Below are positions 45,805 to 53,327 of a stretch of 64,000 nucleotides of DNA, piece after piece. A model generated the notes under the pieces. That model had not been told where the DNA came from. It was given only the letters and a program-made list of their open reading frames with translations, and did not search any database. This stretch comes from Rhodospirillales bacterium (lineage in GTDB: Bacteria > Pseudomonadota > Alphaproteobacteria > Rhodospirillales > Casp-alpha2), in the NCBI GenBank assembly GCA_017640505.1, contig JAEPQO010000005.1:206111-270110 (forward strand), written 5' to 3'. A program made the translations under genes and the position numbers. The stretch's first letter is position 1; each line of letters starts with the position of its first letter.

Positions 45805-46242
45805 TCAGCCGAGAGCGGTGTCGGCTTCAAACTCAATGGCAACGATCAGGGTGCCAGCCTTGATGGCCGGGCCACCGATCACCACTTCGGTGTCGATTTC
45901 TGGACGGACATAGGTCAGGCCGAAGGCTAAACCACCCAGCGTTGGATCGGCATCAAGAACAGTGCTGTTTTGCTGCAGTAGGGCGTCGAAGGCGGCGTCG
46001 CGGGCTGCGGCATCACCGTTCTCGACGTAGATCTCGATCTCCGCGTCCTGTCGGCAGTAGGCGCCGCCGAACCCACCGAGGCTCTGCTCGGGTTCTCCTG
46101 GTGTGCCGTCGCGCAGAATCAGCAATCCACCCCCCGGAATTTTCTCCGGCAAAGCGGTATTTCTTTCGATTTTTGCCGCCAAACCGCCTTCCAGCGCCGT
46201 TTTCAGAGCGTTTAGGATGAGCTCACATTTGGTCACTCGCAC
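45805..46242 (-). CDS. Tail terminator / completion protein (gpU-like position), 145 aa
   Basis: A small soluble protein directly before the tail tube gene. The start MRVTKCELILNALKTALEG and the strand-rich middle AEIEIYVENGDAAARD fit minor tail proteins that cap the tube. In databases such proteins are sometimes labelled acyl-CoA transferases, which the sequence does not support. The plus-strand AbiE operon is inserted immediately upstream. Confidence 0.7.
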   Translation of the reverse strand: MRVTKCELILNALKTALEGGLAAKIERNTALPEKIPGGGLLILRDGTPGEPEQSLGGFGGAYCRQDAEIEIYVENGDAAARDAAFDALLQQNSTVLDADPTLGGLAFGLTYVRPEIDTEVVIGGPAIKAGTLIVAIEFEADTALG

Positions 46243-46281
46243 CCACCTCCTTTGGAACCCTCTAAATCAGACCTTGAAATT

Positions 46282-46310
46282 TGTCCGAAAAGTTGCTAGT
46301 TTTTCTGACA
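46282..46310. promoter_or_regulatory. Inverted-repeat operator before the AbiE operon
   Basis: TGTCCGAAAA and TTTTCTGACA form 10-bp arms with one mismatch around a nine-base centre, 17 bp before the abiEi start. AbiEi antitoxins repress their own promoter by binding inverted repeats, so this is the natural candidate site. It also lies within 45 bp of the opposite-strand tail gene start. Confidence 0.6.
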
Positions 46311-46326
46311 TAGAGGAACCCAGACC

Positions 46327-46932
46327 ATGTCAACGACAGAAGCTATTCGGACCCGTGTACATCGGCTTTCCAAGGGTAAGCCATTCACAAGCTCGCGCTT
46401 TCTGAAGCTGGGCTCACGGGCTGCCGTGGACAAAACCCTGTCTCGTCTCGTCGACGAAGGTGAAATCCAACGCCTTGCTCGCGGCGTTTTCGTGCGCCCA
46501 AAGAAGAGCCGTTTCATTGGCAACGTCATGCCCGAGGTGTCCGAGGTCGTCGAAGTCATCGCCAAAAGCCATGGTGAGACCATTCAAGTGCATGGAGCCG
46601 AAGCGGCACGCCGTTTCAAGCTCAGCACCCAAATGCCGACTTCCCCGGTATTTTATACGAGCGGCCCAAGCCGTTCGCTGCGCGTTGGCAACATCACCGT
46701 CAAACTGATGCACACCACCAGCCACCGACGGCTTCAGTTCGCCGGAAAGAAGGCCGGACTTGCCCTCTCCGCCCTTTGGTACCTCGGAAAGGAAAACACG
46801 ACGCCAGAGGCCGTTAGCAGAATTAGGTCAGGCCTGAGCCCAGAGGAGTTTGAAGCCCTCAAGTCGGCTGATGTACCGGCATGGATGAGCGCAGCCTTAA
46901 ACAGTCCGGAACTGGAAACTGTGAATGGCTGA
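46327..46932 (+). CDS. abiEi: AbiEi-type antitoxin (DUF6088 family)
   Basis: The 201-aa protein has an N-terminal winged helix (FTSSRFLKLGSRAAVDKTLSRLVDEGEIQRLARGVFVRP, about 20-60). A C-terminal antitoxin domain of the AbiEi kind follows (MPTSPVFYTSGPSRSLRVGNITVKLMHTTSHRRL in parts). It should bind its own promoter and prevent toxicity of the partner in a type IV manner. It overlaps the toxin gene by eight bases, and reads against the surrounding tail genes. Confidence 0.85.
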   Translation: MSTTEAIRTRVHRLSKGKPFTSSRFLKLGSRAAVDKTLSRLVDEGEIQRLARGVFVRPKKSRFIGNVMPEVSEVVEVIAKSHGETIQVHGAEAARRFKLSTQMPTSPVFYTSGPSRSLRVGNITVKLMHTTSHRRLQFAGKKAGLALSALWYLGKENTTPEAVSRIRSGLSPEEFEALKSADVPAWMSAALNSPELETVNG

Positions 46933-47935
46933 CACCTACCACTCCCTGAAACCTCAGGAACAAAAAGAAATCCTGCAAACCGCCGCAGCCAGATTGGGCC
47001 GACAAGCGGCGGTATTGGAGAAAGACATCTGGGTCTGCTGGGCTTTGCAGACCCTTTTCTCTATTCCCGATGCGCATCCTATGGCCTTCAAAGGCGGGAC
47101 CTCACTTTCAAAGGTTTATGAGATCATCGACAGGTTTTCCGAGGACGTGGACATCACCCTCGATTACCGAGCGTTCGATGACGACTTTGATCCCTTTGCT
47201 CCCGGTGTTAGCAAAAGCAAGATCCGACAATTCAGCGACCGCCTGAAGGGTTACGTCCAGTCTTATGCAAACGATGTCGTTGTCCCCGGGCTACAAGCCG
47301 CAATCACAGGCTCATTAGTTCCCGTCGAGCACGACATTCGCGTTGATGAGTCCGGCGAAAAAATATGGTTCAGCTATCCCTCCGTGATTGAGGCCCAGGA
47401 CGAGTATTTAAAAAGCGAAGTCCTGATCGAGCTCGGCGGTCGCAACGTCATTGATCCCAATGAACGACACGAGATTGAACCATATGTGGCTCCGCTTGCC
47501 GAAGGGCTAGAGTTCCCCGAAGCAACAGTTACGGTACTATCCCCTTCCAGAACGTTTTGGGAAAAAGCCACTTTGATTCACGTCGAATGCAATCGGGGCC
47601 GACTTAAAGAAAGTCCCGAGCGCCTTTCACGCCACTGGTATGATCTTACTCAGCTCGCGAAACACCCCACCGGACAATCCGCTATAAATGACCGTGACCT
47701 CTTTGAAGACGTCGTCCGCCATAAGGAGGTCTTTTTCAACGCGAGTTACGCCAAATATGACGACTGTCTGCATGGCCGTCTGTTGCTCCTTCCCGACGAC
47801 GACAGTCTGCCAGGGCTCAAAGCCGACTACGGCAAGATGACTTCTGCCGGGATGATGTATCGCGAGGCCCCAGACTTCGATGACATCGTTGAGAAGATCC
47901 GTGCTATTGAAACCAAAGTTAACGACTGGCGTTAA
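46925..47935 (+). CDS. abiEii: AbiEii-type nucleotidyltransferase toxin
   Basis: The 336-aa protein carries the AbiEii/AbiGii nucleotidyltransferase signature: FKGGTSLSK at 55-63 followed by the acidic pair in FSEDVDITL (about 71-79). A later conserved-looking region lies near FWEKATLIHVECNRGR (about 215-230). These enzymes inactivate cellular tRNAs or related targets during infection and so abort phage growth. It forms a classical pair with the gene before it. All catalytic motifs look intact. Confidence 0.88.
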   Translation: MADTYHSLKPQEQKEILQTAAARLGRQAAVLEKDIWVCWALQTLFSIPDAHPMAFKGGTSLSKVYEIIDRFSEDVDITLDYRAFDDDFDPFAPGVSKSKIRQFSDRLKGYVQSYANDVVVPGLQAAITGSLVPVEHDIRVDESGEKIWFSYPSVIEAQDEYLKSEVLIELGGRNVIDPNERHEIEPYVAPLAEGLEFPEATVTVLSPSRTFWEKATLIHVECNRGRLKESPERLSRHWYDLTQLAKHPTGQSAINDRDLFEDVVRHKEVFFNASYAKYDDCLHGRLLLLPDDDSLPGLKADYGKMTSAGMMYREAPDFDDIVEKIRAIETKVNDWR

Positions 47936-47995
47936 CGTTTTTTCCCTACAAAACCATCATATTTAGGCCGTATTTCCACGTAATACTGCGCTCAA

Positions 47996-48229
47996 ATGAA
48001 AAGCAGCGCGGTAACCATGGCAAAGAGCGGCATTGAATGGGTCGACATCGTTTTTAACTGGTGTGTTCGACTTCTCTACGATTGGGCAACTTTCTTTGGC
48101 ATCACCTACGAAGAAATCAACATTTGGGTCTTCATCGTAATTTGGCCGATCGTTACCCTGGCCATGGCCATCTGGATTGTCCTTCTGCTACGCCAGAACC
48201 GTCGTCTTAAGGCCCATATTGCGACTTGA
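47996..48229 (+). CDS. Small membrane protein downstream of AbiE
   Basis: A frame of 77 codons; an in-frame ATG at 48017 gives a likelier 70-aa form starting MAKSGIEW. One strong transmembrane segment (INIWVFIVIWPIVTLAMAIWIVLLL) follows an aromatic-rich amphipathic region (FNWCVRLLYDWATFF). A basic C terminus (RQNRRLKAH) suggests an N-out or cytosolic tail orientation. It overlaps the 3' end of the opposite DUF6441 gene by 23 bp. Function unknown; it may belong to the AbiE insertion. Confidence 0.5.
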   Translation: MKSSAVTMAKSGIEWVDIVFNWCVRLLYDWATFFGITYEEINIWVFIVIWPIVTLAMAIWIVLLLRQNRRLKAHIAT

Positions 48230-48854
48230 TCAATCGCGGCACTTGGGCCGCCCATTGATTGGCTGCCCTCGTGACATCCAGACGTTTCGGCATCTTCACC
48301 TGCGGCACCATCACAAACATCACCACCGTGGTGATCCCTAATTTGAGGCGACCCGTTTTGGTGAATGAGCCGCCTTTGGCTCGACGCCCGACACGACCCG
48401 TTTTGCCGCTCACACGAACCCCATCGACGACCAACAGCGACGGTTGCCCGCGCCGATAGACAAACCGCAGAGGCCCGAACCTGTGCTCCGGGAAATTAGC
48501 AGGCGTCATTCGCTTTCCACCAATACCTCGCTTAGGCGCCGCAGCCGTTGGAATAGCGAGCCAAAAGCCCGACTTACTCTTAATGACCGTGCCACGATCA
48601 AACGAGCGAACGATCTCAGGCGCTTTTGACCAGACCAGGCTTGCCGCGTCATGGCCTTTGTTCGGATAGGCCCGGTTTCTCCAGGAGCGGGCCAACCTTG
48701 TTCCAAGACCGGCTGTCACGACCTGTCGCCTCAGGCTACCTTTAAGGCCATCACCAGCGTCCTTGATCCCACCAGTAACGGCTTTTTCAATCTGCCGCAT
48801 CTCGGTTTTAAGATCCGCCTTCAAAGAGCCGACCATTGAAGCGGCGAGTTTCAT
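48207..48854 (-). CDS. Head-tail connector region protein (DUF6441-like)
   Basis: The 215-aa protein starts MKLAASMVGSLKADLKTEM, overlapping the upstream gene by four bases. It has many Arg/Lys residues and a core RLARSWRNRAYPNKGHDAASLVWSKAPEIVRSFDRG in parts, as in alphaproteobacterial phage proteins of this type. The position matches gpZ/neck proteins that complete the tail end. The exact role is unproven. Confidence 0.75.
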   Translation of the reverse strand: MKLAASMVGSLKADLKTEMRQIEKAVTGGIKDAGDGLKGSLRRQVVTAGLGTRLARSWRNRAYPNKGHDAASLVWSKAPEIVRSFDRGTVIKSKSGFWLAIPTAAAPKRGIGGKRMTPANFPEHRFGPLRFVYRRGQPSLLVVDGVRVSGKTGRVGRRAKGGSFTKTGRLKLGITTVVMFVMVPQVKMPKRLDVTRAANQWAAQVPRLIKSQYGP

Positions 48855-49165
48855 GCGGGCCTCACATCTAGCGTCCACACCAACCGTTCCTGATCACGTA
48901 CTGGTTCGCCCTGGACCACAAAGGCCTCGTCTTCAAGCTCTATGATGTCACCACCAACTGGCTGCCCAATCTGGGAAACAGGAATATCAAACGCCAAGTT
49001 TCCCGTCTGGATGCGGGTATCACCAAAATCCATCACTTGATCAGCTCGGCGAGCAATCACTCGAACCTGGGCTGGCGCAGCACCTTCTGTTTTATAGACC
49101 GCTGCCCTGGAAAGGTTCGGGTCTGCAAACAAATGCTCAACGGCAAGAGTATAGGCGCTGGCCAT
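48851..49165 (-). CDS. Head-tail joining protein, 104 aa
   Basis: A small beta-rich protein following the capsid gene (AAVYKTEGAAPAQVRVIARRADQVMDFGD, then DIIELEDEAFVVQGEPVRDQERLVWTLDVRP in parts). This is the pattern of stopper or FII-like joining proteins. In this order (capsid, joining protein, DUF6441, tail) it should sit at the head-tail interface. Confidence 0.72.
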   Translation of the reverse strand: MASAYTLAVEHLFADPNLSRAAVYKTEGAAPAQVRVIARRADQVMDFGDTRIQTGNLAFDIPVSQIGQPVGGDIIELEDEAFVVQGEPVRDQERLVWTLDVRPA

Positions 49166-49192
49166 ATTTCATCCTCCAATCAGGCGATAGAC

Positions 49193-50209
49193 CTAAGTCC
49201 GTTTCGCTTTCATCAGAACACGCGGGCGCGTGCAGATGGGTAGCGGGTTGGACTGGGTGTGCAGCGTCACCCAGCGGTTAAACTGGGTATCGGGTGCCTG
49301 TTTGGCGTAACGCGGCAGGCCAATGGTATTGACCGTTTCCACGAAGTCAGCCGGTGCGTTGTACTGTCGGAACAAGCCCGGCACGCCGACTGGGAAGAAG
49401 TGCGCCTTGTTGGTATCCGTGAAGTCCACCGAGCCCACGCGGCCCCGGTATTCCTCAAAGACGATCCCTGCGTACTCGAACGAGCCCCGAGCCTGACCTT
49501 CGCGCAGAAACAAGCCGTCCAGGTAGCGGTCGTAAGCCGTCGAGACCTCGGAGTGGGTCACCAGGTCGTCAAAGAAGGCGGAGCCGCAAATCGCGTGGAT
49601 GTGCGTGTAAGGCGTTGCGCCCAGCTCATCCTCGATCTTGCGTTTAACGTCATGGCACTTCTTCTTGATAGCGCCAGCGGTAGGCGATGCGTTATCGAGA
49701 TCAAAGTCGATCTCGGTCTGCTGGGAAACACCGAACTCCTGAAACAGGTCGTAGAGAACCGTGGTGCCATCAGCATCCAGGATCTTGCCCATGATGGCTC
49801 CGATGCGCAGATGCTCAAGGGTGGCGTCCAGCTTGCGGGCCATTTCCTCCAGGCGGTCGTTGACCACCTGCTGTACGCCTTCGAGCTGGCTTTCAGATCC
49901 AAAGGCCCGGAGGTTCTGAACCTCGTCAGCCAGGATGGTGTCTTCCAATGCGATGTGCGGCACCGTCAGAGAGCGCGCTTTACGCTTGTTGTGGGTGTTC
50001 TGAACGGCAGGTGCGCCACGGGCTGTGGTCTCGACCAAGGTGAGCGAACCTTCGCGTTCTTCGACAAGCACCGAGGTGGTCGCCACGCCTTGTTCCCGAA
50101 ACAGGCCAAGCTGGCCAATGCGTCCCGGCAAGAACGGAACCTTATTGATGCTGTCGGTCAGCGACACCATCGAAAAGGCATTGGAGTTAAAGATATCGAG
50201 TGCGGGCAT
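49193..50209 (-). CDS. Major capsid protein, lambda gpE family
   Basis: The 338-aa protein follows the E-type capsid pattern: F+SMVSLTDSINKVPFLPGRIGQLGLF near the start, then EEREGSLTLVETTARGAP and the HIALEDTILADEVQNLRAFG region. The end VGVPGLFRQYNAPADFVETVNTIGLPRYAKQ is the highly typical C-terminal segment. Length equals that of lambda gpE (341). It builds the icosahedral shell. The decoration protein gene precedes it by nine bases, as in lambda. Confidence 0.92.
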   Translation of the reverse strand: MPALDIFNSNAFSMVSLTDSINKVPFLPGRIGQLGLFREQGVATTSVLVEEREGSLTLVETTARGAPAVQNTHNKRKARSLTVPHIALEDTILADEVQNLRAFGSESQLEGVQQVVNDRLEEMARKLDATLEHLRIGAIMGKILDADGTTVLYDLFQEFGVSQQTEIDFDLDNASPTAGAIKKKCHDVKRKIEDELGATPYTHIHAICGSAFFDDLVTHSEVSTAYDRYLDGLFLREGQARGSFEYAGIVFEEYRGRVGSVDFTDTNKAHFFPVGVPGLFRQYNAPADFVETVNTIGLPRYAKQAPDTQFNRWVTLHTQSNPLPICTRPRVLMKAKRT

Positions 50210-50218
50210 GAGCCTCTC

Positions 50219-50584
50219 CTATCGGACAATAATGGTGGCAGAGGCCAGCTGATCGATGGCCGTTTGTTTCTGGGGATCGGTAATGGCGTCGGGCCAGATG
50301 ATCTCGCCGCCGTGAACTTCAGCCAGACGGGTGATCACCACACCGGGTGCGTCACCAGCGGACGCATCGACTGCGTCATACAAAACAGCGATCGCCACTT
50401 CAGCGCCTGAGGTGGCCACCGGATCAATCTCACGGTACTTGCCGGACGTGGTGACTTTTCCAAGAACTGTTCCCGGCTCCAGAGTGCGACCGTTCAAGAT
50501 AGTGACGGTTTCCCGACTGATGGTGCCGTTTCCCTCAGAAACGACGAACTCGCCAGCATGCTGGCCTTCTGTCATGACAGGCAT
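50219..50584 (-). CDS. Head decoration protein, gpD-like
   Basis: The 121-aa protein has the gpD layout: GEFVVSEGNGTISRETVTI near the N terminus, LEPGTVLGKVT, and a C-terminal hydrophobic AIAVLYDAVDAS with DAITDPQKQTAIDQL. It stabilises the expanded capsid. It lies between the protease and capsid genes, the standard lambda order. Confidence 0.88.
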   Translation of the reverse strand: MPVMTEGQHAGEFVVSEGNGTISRETVTILNGRTLEPGTVLGKVTTSGKYREIDPVATSGAEVAIAVLYDAVDASAGDAPGVVITRLAEVHGGEIIWPDAITDPQKQTAIDQLASATIIVR

Positions 50585-50594
50585 GGGTTACTCC

Positions 50595-51608
50595 TCAAGT
50601 ACAGGTGTTGTTGCGCGCTGCGTAGATGGCAGCGGTATCGATGACGGGCTCAGACGGGGCGTTGGCTTGACCCGGGCGCATGGCACGAACGGCAGAGGCT
50701 TCATCTGCCTCGGCACGCGCCTCCAGGAGAGCCGCTCGGATCTGATCGGTGGAGGTCGCCTTGGCAATAAAGCCGCTTGCCAGATCCGGGGTGCCGGCCA
50801 GAGCGCAGAGCTGGTTTACTTCGTTCACATAGGCCAGTGTCGCTTTGCGTTCCTGCGCGCGGACATGATCAATATCGACCACATTGTCGTCGTTTGGCGT
50901 TTCAGCCGCCGTTTCGGCATTGGGCTCTGGCATGACCTTAGTTTCAGCCAGATCAGGTTTATTGGGTTCACTCATAGGAGTCTCCTCGGTCTCAGAATGG
51001 GGGGATTGGGACGTGGCAAGGGCCACGAGGACGGGTGGCACGCGGGCGTAGCTGGAAAGATCAAAGGTCGCGGCCATGGGCACAGATTCTTCTAGCTGGT
51101 CTGCAAACCCGATCTCGAGCGCCTCAGTTGCATCGAACCAGGTCTCTTCGGCCATCCAGTCGATGATCTCTTCGGGTGTATGGCCGGTCTTGTCCTGATA
51201 GGCGCTCACCAAACCGTCGCGCATCTTGTCCAAGGCATCGGCCATGGAACGCATATCAGCAGCGTTCCCCATAACCATGGCGGACGGGTCGTGGATCATG
51301 ATCATGGCGTTCTTAGGCATGATCACCTCATCACCGGCACACAGGATGACCGACGCGATGGAGGCTGCGAGCCCTTCCACCGTGATGGTGACCTTTGCCG
51401 GATGACGCTTCAGCGCGTTGTAAATGGCGATGCCGTCGAACACCGATCCGCCCGGGCTGTTGAGCCGGAGCGTCAGATTGGTCACATCACCGAGCGCCTT
51501 GAGCTCACCAATGAAGGCTTTGGCCGGAACCCCATAGGCTCCGATCTCGTCATAAATGGAGAGCTCCGCAACACCCGCTTGGGCGCGCGCTGTAAACCAG
51601 GAATTCAT
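50595..51608 (-). CDS. ClpP-like prohead protease with scaffold-like C terminus
   Basis: The 337-aa protein has an N-terminal ClpP/S49 serine protease domain (1-170): LRLNSPGGSVFDGIAIYNAL, the nucleophile Ser83 in EGLAASIAS, and His106 in IMIHDPSA. The C-terminal 150 residues are acidic and helical, fitting an internal scaffold as in lambda C/Nu3. It processes the capsid during maturation. Portal lies just upstream. Confidence 0.88.
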   Translation of the reverse strand: MNSWFTARAQAGVAELSIYDEIGAYGVPAKAFIGELKALGDVTNLTLRLNSPGGSVFDGIAIYNALKRHPAKVTITVEGLAASIASVILCAGDEVIMPKNAMIMIHDPSAMVMGNAADMRSMADALDKMRDGLVSAYQDKTGHTPEEIIDWMAEETWFDATEALEIGFADQLEESVPMAATFDLSSYARVPPVLVALATSQSPHSETEETPMSEPNKPDLAETKVMPEPNAETAAETPNDDNVVDIDHVRAQERKATLAYVNEVNQLCALAGTPDLASGFIAKATSTDQIRAALLEARAEADEASAVRAMRPGQANAPSEPVIDTAAIYAARNNTCT

Positions 51609-51623
51609 GTAAGTGTCCTTAAA

Positions 51624-53102
51624 TCAGGCGACCGACGCGCTCTGTTCAGGCGTTGCGTCTTCGTCTTCAGGGGGCAACGTCGGTAATGCGTCACCGTCAT
51701 TTTCAAACTTCAGGCCCAAGGCTTCTTCGCGAGCCCGATCTGCGGCAATGCGCCGATCCACTTCTTCCGCGTCATAGCCTTCGCTCTCAATCACATCGGA
51801 GCGGGACTTGAGCCCGGCGTTGATGGCTTCGATCTCAGCCTTGCGATCCTTGAGCGGATCAACCCAATCCCACTTGGGCGGGATCCACTTGGCAGGCAGA
51901 TAGCGACCCGGCATCTGGGCATAATCACCAATATCCAGTGCGCCCGACAGCACGGCATCTTCCATCCACCGTCGCCAAACGGGACGGCACATCTGAAAGA
52001 TCATGACGTTGTGCTGGAACTGCCACATGCGGCGACGGAACTCGAGCTTGCCTTCACGCAGACTCGAATAGTTGGCCTGGCGCAGATCGCCGGTCACGTT
52101 GGTGTAGGGCACGCCCATGGCGGAACAGCAGGCGAGCAACGTGCGATACTGAAACGCCTCATAGGATCCGCCCACATCGGCAGGATCAGAAAACTTAATG
52201 TCTTCACCGGGAAGAAGCATTTGCAGCGTGCCTGGCTCCAGGCCAATCAGCGCTGCGTTGTCCTGATCTTTCGTCGCGCCATCTTCACCCATCATTTCTT
52301 CTGGTGAGGGTTTAGTCACAAAGGCTGCAAACATGGCCGCCACCTTTTTGCGATCAAGCTCAGCGTCATCGTATTGCTCAAGCAACCACAGCCGCGTCAT
52401 GGCAGGCGTCAGCCACGGAACACCCCGGATCTGTCCTTCGGCCACGGGATTAAAAATATGAAGCACCTGATTGGCCGGGACACGCACCCGTGAGTGATCC
52501 GCGTTTTGACGCACATCGCCCGGAGGCTGACGCAAAAAGTGATAGGCAACCCGGCGGCCTAAGCGATCAAACTCGATCCCAAAGATCACCTCATTGCCGT
52601 TGGGCAGCGTTTCCGAATGGGCAAAGGGCAACTGTTCCGATGGCAATATTTGAAGCTGCAGCGGCACCACCAAACCATCTTTCGGACGGCGTGGCCTTAG
52701 CCGGAAGAAGCACTCACCTGCTTCAAAGACAGTGCGCGCGGCAATTGACTGCAGCCCATAGAAATCTGTCAGACCATCGGCGTCTGCTTCATCCGTCCAG
52801 GCAAGCCACAACCTCTGGATCCGGTCTTTGAGATCGGCATCCTCGATCAAGCTTGAAGGTTTGATTCCGGCACCGATGGCATGGGCTGCGAAACTGGTCG
52901 TCGCGTTATTGGCATAAGGGTTGTTGCGCACCAGATCGCGAGACCTGGCACGCAAGACATCTCCACCTTGGCGGATGGCGGCATTGATGCCATCACTGCC
53001 AACCCGCCAAGATGCCAATCGACGGGCCATACGGGCACCTTCGAAGGATTGGGCTCTGGCTGTCTTTGCCTTACCCCATCCCCATTTTTGCCAAAATGCC
53101 AT
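51624..53102 (-). CDS. Portal protein, lambda family
   Basis: The 492-aa portal has ARDLVRNNPYANNATTSFAAHAIGAGIKPSS (in parts) at 50-80 and HIFNPVAEGQIRGVPWLTPAM at about 215-235. MGVPYTNVTGDLRQANYSSLREG at about 340-362 and ALDIGDYAQMPGRYLPAKWIPPKWDWVDPLKD near the end complete the pattern. All are signatures of lambda gpB-type portals. It forms the DNA entry ring. A gpW gene follows the order terminase, gpW, portal. Confidence 0.9.
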   Translation of the reverse strand: MAFWQKWGWGKAKTARAQSFEGARMARRLASWRVGSDGINAAIRQGGDVLRARSRDLVRNNPYANNATTSFAAHAIGAGIKPSSLIEDADLKDRIQRLWLAWTDEADADGLTDFYGLQSIAARTVFEAGECFFRLRPRRPKDGLVVPLQLQILPSEQLPFAHSETLPNGNEVIFGIEFDRLGRRVAYHFLRQPPGDVRQNADHSRVRVPANQVLHIFNPVAEGQIRGVPWLTPAMTRLWLLEQYDDAELDRKKVAAMFAAFVTKPSPEEMMGEDGATKDQDNAALIGLEPGTLQMLLPGEDIKFSDPADVGGSYEAFQYRTLLACCSAMGVPYTNVTGDLRQANYSSLREGKLEFRRRMWQFQHNVMIFQMCRPVWRRWMEDAVLSGALDIGDYAQMPGRYLPAKWIPPKWDWVDPLKDRKAEIEAINAGLKSRSDVIESEGYDAEEVDRRIAADRAREEALGLKFENDGDALPTLPPEDEDATPEQSASVA

Positions 53103-53103
53103 C

Positions 53104-53319
53104 TCAATAACCCTTGGATGTCGTTACTCGGATTTGACGGACCGGCTTATCGCCCGCCAATGATTTGAGCTCCGCTTCGAGAGCCCGAATGGCTTCTGCG
53201 ATCTCCGTATCACCTCGGTATTCAATGGACTTGCCGTCATAGCTGACCCGCGCGACACCGCTCGCACGCTGGGCTTTGAGGGCGTCCAGTTGCGTTTGAA
53301 TGTCATCCGTCGTTGCCAA
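53104..53319 (-). CDS. gpW-like head completion protein
   Basis: A 71-aa protein between terminase and portal. The core SVARVSYDGKSIEYRGDTEIAEAIRALEAEL-type pattern (as GVARVSYDGKSIEYR, then EIAEAIRALEAELKSL) is typical of gpW proteins that close the portal channel after packaging. Confidence 0.85.
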   Translation of the reverse strand: MATTDDIQTQLDALKAQRASGVARVSYDGKSIEYRGDTEIAEAIRALEAELKSLAGDKPVRQIRVTTSKGY

Positions 53320-53327
53320 GGGGGCCT

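Noticed and set aside
49259..50410. A 383-codon plus-strand frame
   Set aside because: It is antisense to the major capsid and decoration genes, which have clear family patterns.
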